A DNA stretch of 64,000 nt from Fibrella forsythiae (GTDB taxonomy: Bacteria > Bacteroidota > Bacteroidia > Cytophagales > Spirosomataceae). Position numbers and translations under genes: made by a program. This document shows positions 18,017 to 25,634 of this stretch, piece after piece. The stretch lies in the NCBI RefSeq assembly GCF_017353175.1, contig NZ_JAFMYW010000002.1:1116001-1180000 (forward strand). Direction: 5' to 3'. Each line of letters opens with the position of its first letter. The first letter of the stretch is position 1. The notes below the pieces were generated by a model. That model saw only the letters and a list, made by a program, of their open reading frames with translations. It was not told where the DNA came from and searched no databases.

Positions 18017-18790
18017 TTATTCAAACCGCAGGTGTTTCACTGATTCGCCGGAGGTGGCAAGTTCGAGTAGCGAGTCGATACCGATTTGAAGGTGCTTGTT
18101 GACGAAGTTGGTCGTTACTACCTTGTCGCTCTCTTCAGTTTTCACGCCTTCCGGTACCATCGGGTTATCAGAGACCAGTAGCAAGGCACCATGAGGAATT
18201 GCGTTGATGAAACCGACCGAGAAGATCGTGGCCGTTTCCATATCGATGGCCATAGCCCGGGTTTCTCGAAGGTATTCCTTGAATGTTTCGTCGTGCTCCC
18301 AGATTCGGCGGTTGGTTGTGTATACCGTGCCTGTCCAGTAATCCAGTTCGTGTTTTTTAATTGTTGACGAAACGGCCCGTTGCAGCCGGAATGAGGGCAG
18401 GGCCGGAATTTCAGGCCGCATGTAATCATTGCTGGTTCCTTCGCCCCGAATAGCGGCGATAGGGAGAATCAGATCACCGATCAGGGTACGTCGTTTCAGT
18501 CCACCGCATTTACCCAGGAAAAGCACGGCCTTGGGGCTAATGGCCGACAGCAAATCCATCACGGTGGCGGCCATTGCACTGCCCATCCCGAAATTAATGA
18601 TCGTGATGTTATTGGCGGTTGCTGTTTGCATGGCCCGACCAATGCCATAAATCTCTACGTCATGGTCCTTGGCGAACATTTCGACGTAGTTGATAAAATT
18701 CGTCAGCAGAATATACTCGCCAAATTGGTCAATGGGCGTTCCGGTGTAGCGGGGGAGCCAGTTCTGTACTATTTCTTCTTTTGTTTTCAT
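18017..18790 (-). CDS. amn: AMP nucleosidase, short form
   Basis: This 257-residue enzyme of the nucleoside phosphorylase fold hydrolyses AMP to adenine and ribose 5-phosphate. The sequence matches the catalytic C-terminal half of E. coli Amn: INFGMGSAMAATVMDLL, FLGKCGGLKRRT, GDLILPIAAIRGEGTSNDY and the nucleoside-binding MAIDMETATIFSVGF with its Glu. The N-terminal regulatory domain of the long enterobacterial form is absent, as is usual for Bacteroidota homologues. It is cytoplasmic. Its stop lies just beyond a large inverted repeat. Confidence 0.9.
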   Translation of the reverse strand: MKTKEEIVQNWLPRYTGTPIDQFGEYILLTNFINYVEMFAKDHDVEIYGIGRAMQTATANNITIINFGMGSAMAATVMDLLSAISPKAVLFLGKCGGLKRRTLIGDLILPIAAIRGEGTSNDYMRPEIPALPSFRLQRAVSSTIKKHELDYWTGTVYTTNRRIWEHDETFKEYLRETRAMAIDMETATIFSVGFINAIPHGALLLVSDNPMVPEGVKTEESDKVVTTNFVNKHLQIGIDSLLELATSGESVKHLRFE

Positions 18791-18926
18791 GTGTGTGACG
18801 AGCGAAAAAAGAGCATGGGTGATGTGGTGAAAAGTGAGATACGTGTCGTGAGCAAGGCCTGCGATGCACCGTTGTTCGCGCAGGTTTTCGTCTTTCCTTT
18901 CAAGGGTTCACCCATTATCTTCGTGT

Positions 18927-19373
18927 ATGGATGCGCTAAATCTGCCTGAATTCGATTGCAAACTTACGGAGATCAATGGCAAACCGTATATTTTCGATTT
19001 GTTACGACGCAAGCACGTGCGATTAACGCCCGAAGAGTGGGTACGTCAGCATGTGGTTAATCTGTTGATCACGCATTATCATTACCCTAAGGCGCTAATA
19101 CGGTCGGAAGGAGGGGTTGTATTGAATGCTACCCAGAAACGCACCGACCTGCTGGCCTTCACCCGCGATGGAAAGCCTTTCCTGATCGTTGAATGTAAGG
19201 CACCCCATATACCGCTCACACAGGCGGTGTTTGATCAGGCTGCTCGCTACAATCACGTGCATCAGGCCCCTTACCTGGTCATTACAAACGGGATTACTCA
19301 TTATTGCTGTAACGTGTGTCAGGAAACAGCTAATATCACGTTTCTCGACGATTTTCCGGTATTTATTGGGTAA
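18927..19373 (+). CDS. Stand-alone HsdR N-terminal-type (HSDR_N_2) nuclease-domain protein
   Basis: This 148-residue protein consists of little more than a type I restriction enzyme R N-terminal domain, a PD-(D/E)XK fold. The catalytic pattern is visible as RTDLLAF (Asp), then FLIVECKAP (Glu-x-Lys), followed by QAVFDQAARYNHVH and YLVITNG. There is no helicase domain, no HsdM or HsdS gene nearby, and the protein is widespread in Bacteroidota as a single gene, so restriction is unlikely. The ATG at 18927 is chosen because it begins the conserved DALNLPEFDCKL segment. The function is unknown. Confidence 0.82.
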   Translation: MDALNLPEFDCKLTEINGKPYIFDLLRRKHVRLTPEEWVRQHVVNLLITHYHYPKALIRSEGGVVLNATQKRTDLLAFTRDGKPFLIVECKAPHIPLTQAVFDQAARYNHVHQAPYLVITNGITHYCCNVCQETANITFLDDFPVFIG

Positions 19374-19378
19374 CGACC

Positions 19379-19407
19379 TTGTCTTTTTGGGGGAATTTAT
19401 ACCTTTG
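19379..19407 (+). promoter_or_regulatory. Promoter of the crotonase gene
   Basis: The -7 element TACCTTTG (19400-19407) matches TAnnTTTG exactly. A TTG at 19379-19381 lies 18 bp upstream and is the best -33 candidate. The leader to the ATG at 19446 would be about 32 nt. Confidence 0.55.
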
Positions 19408-19445
19408 CCCTGTATCAAAAATAGTATGCTTGCATACTACTTTCT

Positions 19446-20285
19446 ATGGCAGAGACCTATAAATCGCTTTCAACTTCTACTCAGAACGGCGTACTCACCT
19501 TAACCTTGCTGGGCCCTGGTAAAGGCAATGCCATGGGGCCGGATTTTTGGGCAGAGCTTCCTGCTGCTATCGATGAGATTAACCAGATGGACGACGTTCG
19601 GGCGGTGGTAGTGCGGGGAAGTGGTGATCATTTTTCGTATGGCCTTGACCTACCTCAGATGATGCCCAAACTGGCCGCTATGGTTGGCCCCAACCAAATG
19701 GCTGATCGGCGGCGCGAGTTGATGGACATGATCCGGCAAATGCAGTCCGGGTTTCAGAAGATGCACGAGTCGCCCAAACCATTCATTGCAGCCATTCATG
19801 GCTGGTGTATTGGTGGAGGCCTCAATATGATTTCGGCGGCCGATATCCGGCTTTGTTCGTCAACGGCCAAATTCAGCCTGCGCGAGGCCAAACTGGCCAT
19901 CACGCCCGACATTGGCGCTCTGCAATGGTTACCACGGATTGTAGGTGAAGGTATCACGCGCGAAATGGCATTCACGGCGGGCGATTATGACGCCACGTTT
20001 GCGCTGCGTACCGGCCTGGTCAATCATGTGCTGAATACACCGGATGAGCTGTTTGCCAAAGCGGACGAACTAGCCCAACAGATTGCCGACAACGCTGCAC
20101 TGGCCGTGCAGGGGGCTAAAGCCGTGCTGAACTATGGGCTCGATAAATCGATTGATGCCGGACTACAATACGTAGCTGTCTGGAATTCATCGCAATTACA
20201 ATCGATGGATTTTTCAGAAGCCATGCAGGCCACATCTGAACGTCGGCAGGCGGCTTTCAATAAAAAATTAAACAGAGGCTATTAA
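19446..20285 (+). CDS. Crotonase-family enoyl-CoA isomerase, dienoyl-CoA isomerase-like
   Basis: This 279-residue member of the enoyl-CoA hydratase/isomerase superfamily acts on fatty acyl-CoA. The oxyanion-hole segments are HFSYGLDLPQM (about 59-69) and AAIHGWCIGGGLNMISAADI (about 115-134). Downstream, FSLREAKLAITPDIGALQWL carries an Asp at the position used by delta3,5-delta2,4-dienoyl-CoA isomerases instead of the hydratase Glu. An isomerase role is therefore more likely than hydration. This is supported by the next gene, a 2,4-dienoyl-CoA reductase. The two would together process unsaturated fatty acids for beta-oxidation. Confidence 0.8.
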   Translation: MAETYKSLSTSTQNGVLTLTLLGPGKGNAMGPDFWAELPAAIDEINQMDDVRAVVVRGSGDHFSYGLDLPQMMPKLAAMVGPNQMADRRRELMDMIRQMQSGFQKMHESPKPFIAAIHGWCIGGGLNMISAADIRLCSSTAKFSLREAKLAITPDIGALQWLPRIVGEGITREMAFTAGDYDATFALRTGLVNHVLNTPDELFAKADELAQQIADNAALAVQGAKAVLNYGLDKSIDAGLQYVAVWNSSQLQSMDFSEAMQATSERRQAAFNKKLNRGY

Positions 20286-20377
20286 AAATCAGCGGTGCTC
20301 GAATTGCTTCCTGGGCGGTTAGCATCGCAGTAACGCACGAGAAACACACCCATTCGCTCATCCACTAGTTCACCCAG

Positions 20378-21295
20378 TTGAATGATATGATAAACACAGG
20401 CATGCTGCGCGATGACGCGCTTAAGGGTAAGACAATTATTGTAACGGGCGGCGGTACGGGTCTCGGTAAATCGATGACGCGGTATTTTCTGCAGCTCGGT
20501 GCAAACGTGACCATCTGTAGCCGCCGACAGGCAGTGCTGGACCAGACCGCGCAGGAACTGACCGACGAATTGAAAGACCAGGTTGGCGCTGGCCAGGTGC
20601 TGGCTATTGCCTGTGATGTTCGCGACCCGGTGGGAATTGAAAAAGTCATTGCCGATACCGTGGCACGGTTTGGCCAGGTTGATGGCCTGCTCAATAATTC
20701 AGCGGGTAACTTCATTAGCCCAACCGAACGACTGTCGTACAAAGCGTTTGATGTGGTGGTCGATATCGTGCTGCGTGGCACGTATTATTTCACCCTGGCC
20801 GTTGGCAAGTATTGGATCGAGAACAAGATAAAAGGCACTGTGCTGAATATCTCAACGACCTACGCCACTACGGGGTCTGGGTACGTTGTTCCGTCGGCGG
20901 TGGCTAAAGGCGGTGCCTTGATTATGACAAAGTCGCTGGCGGCCGAATGGGGCAAATACGGTATTCGGCTGAACGCCATTGCACCGGGGCCATTCCCAAC
21001 GAAGGGTGCCTGGGATCGTCTTTTCCCTGAGCCGCTGGCCAGCATGATGGACCCCACAAGTCGTATTCCGCTGAAGCGCGTTGGCGAACATCAGGAACTG
21101 GCCAATCTGGCCGCTTACCTGCTCTCCGATTTCTCCGGGTACGTTACCGGTGAGTGCATCACTATCGACGGGGGCGAAGTACTGGCTGCCGGCGAGTTCA
21201 ATCACCTCGAAAAAGTTACTGAAGATCAGTGGGATATGATTGGTGAAACAATCAAGCAGGCTAACCGCGAAAGCAAGAAAGAAGGTCAGAAGTAA
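20378..21295 (+). CDS. 2,4-dienoyl-CoA reductase, SDR type
   Basis: This 305-residue short-chain dehydrogenase resembles mitochondrial/peroxisomal DECR rather than the FeS-flavin FadH enzyme. The NADPH-binding TGGGTGLGKSMT is at about residues 23-34. The DECR-specific NNSAGNFISPTERLS is at about 106-120. The substrate-channel SGYVVPSAVAKGG has the catalytic region without a conventional YxxxK, as in DECR enzymes, and APGPFPTKGAWDRLFP also matches. It removes a double bond from 2,4-dienoyl-CoA using NADPH. It follows the dienoyl-CoA isomerase-like gene by 92 bp. A hairpin shared with lpxH terminates it. Confidence 0.87.
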   Translation: MNDMINTGMLRDDALKGKTIIVTGGGTGLGKSMTRYFLQLGANVTICSRRQAVLDQTAQELTDELKDQVGAGQVLAIACDVRDPVGIEKVIADTVARFGQVDGLLNNSAGNFISPTERLSYKAFDVVVDIVLRGTYYFTLAVGKYWIENKIKGTVLNISTTYATTGSGYVVPSAVAKGGALIMTKSLAAEWGKYGIRLNAIAPGPFPTKGAWDRLFPEPLASMMDPTSRIPLKRVGEHQELANLAAYLLSDFSGYVTGECITIDGGEVLAAGEFNHLEKVTEDQWDMIGETIKQANRESKKEGQK

Positions 21296-21309
21296 CGAGT
21301 GAACGTGAT

Positions 21310-21373
21310 AAAGAGTGACCAGGTGACCATGCCTCATTAGCGATTGAGCAGCATGGTCACCTAGTCACTCTTT
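21310..21373. terminator. 23-bp inverted repeat between dienoyl reductase and lpxH
   Basis: Arms 21310-21332 and 21351-21373 pair with one mismatch. The loop itself can pair CTCA with TGAG. The right arm covers the stop codon of the convergent lpxH gene (21365-21367). The stem ends in AAAG/CTTT, so it can act in both directions. Confidence 0.75.
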
Positions 21374-22144
21374 AAAGGTTTCAAGCCTAACGATAGCGCC
21401 ATCAAATACGCCATAGGTACGTCCGTGAACCCATTCGCCGAGGTTGATATAACGGGCGGTGGGTGATACGGCCAGGTCGAGGGGAATATGACGATGGCCG
21501 AAAATGTAGTAATCGTGGTGCGTTTGAGACTCTATTTCCCGGCAGTAATGCCAGAGCCATTCGTGCTCTTCACCCCGGAAGACCTCTTCACCCTTTTCCA
21601 TATTACTTATACGGCTCCGTCGCGACCAGGCTTGCGCCAGGCTGATACCAATGTCGGGGTGTAGCCAGCGGAAAGCCTGTTGGGCGAGGCTGCTTTCAAA
21701 CACTTTTTTCAGTCGCTTGTATACGTGATCACCGGGGCCGAGCCCGTCGCCATGACCGATCAGCACCTGTTTTGTGCCCAGCTGATAGGAGCGGGGCTGG
21801 CGGTAAACCGGAATGCCCAGCTCGTCGGTGAAGTAATGGCGCATCCACATATCGTGGTTACCCGTGAAGAGCGTGATCGGCAGACCACCATCAGCTAGTT
21901 CAGCCAGTTTACCCTGCAGGCGCGTAAACCCCTTCGGAATAGCATGTTTGTATTCAAACCAGAAGTCGAATACATCGCCCACCAGAAACAGGGCGGCAGC
22001 GTCTGCCTCAAGGGCAGAAAGCCAGCGAACTACCGCTGCCTCCCGTTCACGGCTTTGGGCGGGAGAGGGCGTGCCTAGGTGAAAGTCAGAGGCAAAATAG
22101 ATCTGGCGTCCCTGCGGGAGGGCAATATGGTCAATAGCATTCAT
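21365..22144 (-). CDS. lpxH: UDP-2,3-diacylglucosamine diphosphatase (LpxH-type)
   Basis: This 259-residue calcineurin-like metallophosphoesterase of lipid A synthesis hydrolyses UDP-2,3-diacylglucosamine to lipid X and UMP at the inner face of the cytoplasmic membrane. All metal motifs are visible: ASDFHLG (D-x-H), LVGDVFDFWFEYK, FTGNHDMWM, IGHGDGLGPGD and FGHRHIP. The VFDFWFEY and GHGDG contexts point to LpxH rather than other phosphoesterases. The ATG at 22144 is preferred over the one 42 bp upstream because a TATTTTTG -7 element sits between the two. Confidence 0.88.
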   Translation of the reverse strand: MNAIDHIALPQGRQIYFASDFHLGTPSPAQSREREAAVVRWLSALEADAAALFLVGDVFDFWFEYKHAIPKGFTRLQGKLAELADGGLPITLFTGNHDMWMRHYFTDELGIPVYRQPRSYQLGTKQVLIGHGDGLGPGDHVYKRLKKVFESSLAQQAFRWLHPDIGISLAQAWSRRSRISNMEKGEEVFRGEEHEWLWHYCREIESQTHHDYYIFGHRHIPLDLAVSPTARYINLGEWVHGRTYGVFDGAIVRLETFKE

Positions 22145-22150
22145 GTGGGG

Positions 22151-22158
22151 CAAAAATA
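22151..22158 (-). promoter_or_regulatory. -7 element (TATTTTTG) of lpxH, leaderless configuration
   Basis: The minus-strand octamer TATTTTTG fits TAnnTTTG exactly and ends 6 bp before the lpxH ATG at 22144. Transcription would start at or next to the start codon. No clear -33 element is visible. Confidence 0.5.
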
Positions 22159-22269
22159 CGTTAGAAACCGCAGGGCGCAGACGCATGCGCGTAACTCAAC
22201 TTCCAGAAATTGATTCACAACATTCTGCTGTCAAATGGAGTTGAAGTGGCAGGTATATACGATCAACTT

Positions 22270-23043
22270 ATGAAAAAGTCAGCCATTCTCTTCTCTATTA
22301 CACTACTGGGCATGACCTCGTGTCGGCCAAACGTGACCGACGATGCTAACGATGCCGGTGGCACTGCCAGCCCCTATCTGGCAAAGCAGGTCGTCGGCGT
22401 ACGAATGCTCTCGAGCGATGCTCCGTATGAAAAAGCAAGTAACCTGCTTGCTGAAGACCTCGTTCGGGGCACATTTGAGCTTGGCGGAGATACCGAGCTA
22501 GAGGTTGTTGACGAGAAGCAGGGCGGAAAATTTATATGGGGTAAGAACGAAGTAGATGTTTCGTTTGCTACCCAACGCCCATACCAGTCTATTTACCATG
22601 CCGAATACGCGTTTGACCGGATGTACCAGAACAAACCGGCTGCTAAAATGACCATGGATGCTGACCCTGACATGGCCGAAAAAGCGCCACAGAGTGGACC
22701 TGCCCCGGAAGGTACCGGAGCGGAGCAGCCTGCCGAATCAGCAACCGGCACCATTGAGAAGAAGGATGCTTCGGCTAAAAACGATACTGCTTCCAGCGTA
22801 TCAAGGCAAACCGCCGTTGCGGCCCGTTTAGTAACGCCTGCCGTTACTACTAGTCGGTTTGCTGCCTACCCGGGCCTGGGTGACAAAGCAGTTTGGGATG
22901 CCTCAACAAAGACGATGCATGTGCTGTTGAATAATCACATCCTGAACGTCCGGGTAAACACCAGCGATAATGTGACAATGGCTCGTCAGCGGGCGGCTAT
23001 TCTGGCCAACGTGATGCTCGATGAGGTATTGGGCAGTCATTGA
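22270..23043 (+). CDS. Lipoprotein of unknown function
   Basis: This 257-residue predicted lipoprotein has a signal peptide MKKSAILFSITLLGMTSC with the lipobox GMTSC (Cys near residue 18). Residues about 130-190 are Ala/Pro/Glu/Thr-rich and probably disordered. The flanking parts (VRMLSSDAPYEKASNLLAED and KTMHVLLNNHILNVRVNTSD) look folded. I recognise no family. The ATG at 22270 is used because it gives the lipoprotein signal. A strong terminator follows, so it is not co-transcribed with the OmpA operon downstream. Confidence 0.72.
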   Translation: MKKSAILFSITLLGMTSCRPNVTDDANDAGGTASPYLAKQVVGVRMLSSDAPYEKASNLLAEDLVRGTFELGGDTELEVVDEKQGGKFIWGKNEVDVSFATQRPYQSIYHAEYAFDRMYQNKPAAKMTMDADPDMAEKAPQSGPAPEGTGAEQPAESATGTIEKKDASAKNDTASSVSRQTAVAARLVTPAVTTSRFAAYPGLGDKAVWDASTKTMHVLLNNHILNVRVNTSDNVTMARQRAAILANVMLDEVLGSH

Positions 23044-23063
23044 ACAAGTCTGCAGTTTTCTAT

Positions 23064-23101
23064 AAAAAAGCCTTCTTCCAACAGGGAGAAGGCTTTTTTT
23101 T
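23064..23101 (+). terminator. Intrinsic terminator of the lipoprotein gene
   Basis: AAAAAAGCCTTCT pairs with AGAAGGCTTTTTT around a short loop, followed by an eight-T run (23094-23101). It starts 20 bp after the stop at 23043. Between it and the promoter at 23251 there is about 150 bp in which I see no supported gene. Confidence 0.88.
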
Positions 23102-23250
23102 GGCTGAAATAACCGCCATCGGCCTGCGCGATACGTACCTGAACGATAGTGAATCAGTTGGATACGTTGCTGTGGTGGGTAGTTCGGCCGGACGGCGGCT
23201 GTATCTTGACCTGAAATTTGGTCATTCGCGGTCGAAAAAGCCTGATAGTG

Positions 23251-23280
23251 TTGCATTTATAAAACACAATCCTATTTTTG
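23251..23280 (+). promoter_or_regulatory. Promoter of the OmpA/twin-HhH operon
   Basis: -33 TTG (23251-23253), a 19-bp spacer and -7 TATTTTTG (23273-23280) give one of the best matches in the window to the Bacteroidota primary promoter. It predicts a leader of about 75 nt before the ATG at 23361. Confidence 0.65.
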
Positions 23281-23360
23281 GATGACTATTGGCGACATCA
23301 TTCGTCTAACCAGTTTCCTACACGTAACCACTTGGTAGGCTCAATTTTTACCCTCCATCT

Positions 23361-24320
23361 ATGTTCACTAACAAAACCCCCTGGATTATTCTGCTCCTTC
23401 TCTGGATGGGCGGATCGACGTGGTGGCACGTCTGTAAGATCAAGCAGCTTTGTCTTGAGAAGCCCTTGACAGTTGCTGTACCTGGTGCTGATGTGTCAAT
23501 GCCTGCCCTCACTATCACGGATGCCGACCGGCTAAACCTGAATGTTCCGGGCAACTTCAGCTATGCTAAATCAGGAGCTACGGCCAATGCTGCTGCCGTT
23601 GGGAATACCCTGCAAACACTGGCCGACTATCTGAAAGCCAATCCAACCCGGACGCTGGGTATAGATGGCTACTATCGGGCCGATGAACAGAACCCGTCGA
23701 CGTACCCGAATCTGGGTGTGGCCAGAGCCGAGGATATTAAGGCTCAATTGGTGAAGATGGGTGTTCCGGCTACTCAACTGACAACAAACGGTATTCTGGT
23801 GAGTGAAGCTACTGCCAGCACAATGCCATACAACGCAAAAGGAGACTCACTCTATGGCGGTTTGGCCTTTGCCTTTACCGGCGTTACAACAGAGCCTGCC
23901 CCGGTGTCAGATACAATGGCGAAAGTGGTGCCGATGCCAAAAACAGAAGAAGCGCTGGCCGATGCCCAGAAATATACGTCAGTGTTCAAGCCAATCGACC
24001 TGTACTTCAAGCTGAGTGAATCGAGCTATATTCAGACCAAAGACACAAAGAAATTTTTTGAAGAAGCCGCGAAATACCTGAAGGAGAACAAGGATAAAAA
24101 ACTGTTGCTGACCGGCCATACGGATAATGCAGGCCCGGATGCCGTGAACATGGAACTGTCGAAGGCGCGGGCTGCTACGGTGAAAAGCCGCCTCCGGAAG
24201 GGAGGCATTGCTGCCGATCAGATCATGGTTGAAGCCAAGGGCGAAACCCAGCCAAAAGAGTCGAATGAGACACTGGAAGGCCGTAAAGCCAATCGTCGGG
24301 TTACCGTTGTTGTTCAATAA
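23361..24320 (+). CDS. Membrane-anchored OmpA-family protein
   Basis: This 319-residue protein has one N-terminal hydrophobic segment (WIILLLLWMGGSTWWHV, about 8-24) that lacks a clear signal-peptidase site and so may stay as a membrane anchor. The C-terminal OmpA/MotB domain (about 210-319) has DLYFKLSESSYI, LLTGHTDNAG, LSKARAATVKSRL and RKANRRVTVVV, predicting peptidoglycan binding. Residues about 45-175 contain a second, degenerate OmpA-like unit (LADYLKANPTRTLGIDGYY, LGVARAEDIKAQLVK). It is first in a three-gene operon with 19-bp and 12-bp gaps, followed by two membrane-anchored helix-hairpin-helix proteins. The joint function is unknown. Confidence 0.82.
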   Translation: MFTNKTPWIILLLLWMGGSTWWHVCKIKQLCLEKPLTVAVPGADVSMPALTITDADRLNLNVPGNFSYAKSGATANAAAVGNTLQTLADYLKANPTRTLGIDGYYRADEQNPSTYPNLGVARAEDIKAQLVKMGVPATQLTTNGILVSEATASTMPYNAKGDSLYGGLAFAFTGVTTEPAPVSDTMAKVVPMPKTEEALADAQKYTSVFKPIDLYFKLSESSYIQTKDTKKFFEEAAKYLKENKDKKLLLTGHTDNAGPDAVNMELSKARAATVKSRLRKGGIAADQIMVEAKGETQPKESNETLEGRKANRRVTVVVQ

Positions 24321-24339
24321 CCGAAAACGCTGAAGCACT

Positions 24340-24834
24340 ATGTTTACCATGAATCCCCTGAATTTGCCCGACGCTACCCTACAGCACTGGATTATGCTGT
24401 TTGTGGCTGGTACGCTGGGTTTTATTATTGGCTACATTTCCCGGAAAGGGATGATTGCCCAGCTGGAAGGCGATCTGGCCAGCACAGAACGCGAACTGGC
24501 CGACTGCACGCGCGTAGTAACAGCTGCTCCTTCTGATCAGGAATCGCTGATTCTGAGCCGGGTACGTGCCCGGGCTAATGAGCTGGATTTCTCATACATT
24601 GGTCGGGCTACGGCTGCTGAAGCCGACGACCTGAAAGACATCGTAGGCGTTGGGCCATTTCTGGAAAAGAAACTTCATGCCATTGGCATTTACACCTTCA
24701 GGCAGATCGCCAACTTTACCAAAGAAGACGTGGCTAAAGTAAACGACATCATCGAGTTTTTCCCCGGCCGTATCGAACGCGACGACTGGGTGGGCCAGTC
24801 GGCTGAGTTTGAACGTAAGAAACGTAACGCTTAA
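24340..24834 (+). CDS. Membrane-anchored helix-hairpin-helix protein, copy 1
   Basis: This 164-residue protein has an N-terminal membrane segment (WIMLFVAGTLGFIIGYI, about 17-33) and a short coiled coil (about 37-60). A C-terminal helix-hairpin-helix-like module (about 95-155) contains ADDLKDIVGVGPFLEKKLH, GIYTFRQIANFT and FFPGRIERDDWVGQ. The same module type occurs as a tail of NuoE or L21 fusions in alphaproteobacteria. It is a protein or DNA binding unit by family analogy, and the ligand here is unknown. A paralogue starts 12 bp downstream. An alternative start at 24349 is possible. Confidence 0.75.
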   Translation: MFTMNPLNLPDATLQHWIMLFVAGTLGFIIGYISRKGMIAQLEGDLASTERELADCTRVVTAAPSDQESLILSRVRARANELDFSYIGRATAAEADDLKDIVGVGPFLEKKLHAIGIYTFRQIANFTKEDVAKVNDIIEFFPGRIERDDWVGQSAEFERKKRNA

Positions 24835-24846
24835 CCCCCTACACCC

Positions 24847-25569
24847 ATGTTTGGATTAGATCCTTTTAGTCGCCCAGTCGCTATAATTGAAATGTTGCTG
24901 CTGCTTTCGCTGGCGGCGTTTGTTGGCTGGCTGATCGCTCGCCTTATTCTGAATGGCCGTGTTAGTGCATTGCAGGCCGAGATTGCCGAAAAAGAAGCCG
25001 AGCTGGACAACTGTCGTCGTTCGAAAGCTACGGCTTCAAAACCTCCGGTCAATACCATTCGGACAGACGTGGCTTCGCCCTCTGTTGTTACCGAACCACT
25101 GATTGTACCGGCTATGGCCGCTCCGGTGCTGGAAGTACCGGTAGAGCTTCCCCCCGTTGTGGAAACAACGGTTATCCAGCCTGTTGTAGGCGTTGTAGCA
25201 CCACCGCTGGCCGAGCCTGTGGTGTTGCCAACCATATCGTCCGCTCCACCCGTTGCCAGTTCAGAAGATGCGGTTCTGAACCGTATTGCGTCGAGGGCAA
25301 ACGAAATCAACTTTGATCGTATTGGTCGGGCTACGGCTGCTGAAGCCGATGACCTAAAAGATATCGTAGGCGTTGGGCCATTTCTGGAGCGTAAACTACA
25401 CAGCCTGGGTATCTACACGTTTAGGCAGGTTGGGAATTTCACCAAAGAAGACATCGATAAAGTGAATGAGATCATCGAGTTCTTCCCCGGCCGTATCGAG
25501 CGCGACAACTGGGTGAGCCAGTCTAAAGCGTTTTACGAACAGAAGTACGGTGGAAGAGTAACAGAATAG
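24847..25569 (+). CDS. Membrane-anchored helix-hairpin-helix protein, copy 2
   Basis: This 240-residue paralogue of the preceding protein has an N-terminal membrane segment (MLLLLSLAAFVGWLIARLIL, about 16-35) and a coiled coil with LQAEIAEKEAELDNCRR. A Pro/Val-rich linker of about 70 residues follows, then the same C-terminal module IGRATAAEADDLKDIVGVGP, GIYTFRQVGNFT and FFPGRIERDNWV. The core of the module is almost identical at the DNA level between the copies, which suggests recent duplication or gene conversion. The two copies differ mainly in linker length, as if to reach different distances from the membrane. It ends the operon before a hairpin at 25589. Confidence 0.75.
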   Translation: MFGLDPFSRPVAIIEMLLLLSLAAFVGWLIARLILNGRVSALQAEIAEKEAELDNCRRSKATASKPPVNTIRTDVASPSVVTEPLIVPAMAAPVLEVPVELPPVVETTVIQPVVGVVAPPLAEPVVLPTISSAPPVASSEDAVLNRIASRANEINFDRIGRATAAEADDLKDIVGVGPFLERKLHSLGIYTFRQVGNFTKEDIDKVNEIIEFFPGRIERDNWVSQSKAFYEQKYGGRVTE

Positions 25570-25588
25570 TGATTGATGCATTCGTTTG

Positions 25589-25620
25589 AACGGGTTATCA
25601 GCAGCAACTGGTAACCCGTT
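25589..25620. terminator. Terminator between the HhH operon and nth
   Basis: AACGGGTTA (25589-25597) and TAACCCGTT (25612-25620) form a 9-bp perfect stem, followed on the + strand by TTGG after a short T-tract. It lies between convergent genes ending at 25569 and 25635. Confidence 0.65.
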
Positions 25621-25634
25621 TTGGTTGGAACCTG

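Noticed and set aside
18927-19373. Type I restriction system
   Set aside because: Only the HsdR N-terminal domain is present, with no helicase part and no HsdM or HsdS gene nearby.
23100-23285. 61-codon ORF with TTG start after the lipoprotein terminator
   Set aside because: It starts inside the T-run of a terminator and its 3' end contains the promoter of the next operon. The translation looks somewhat protein-like, but there is no other support.
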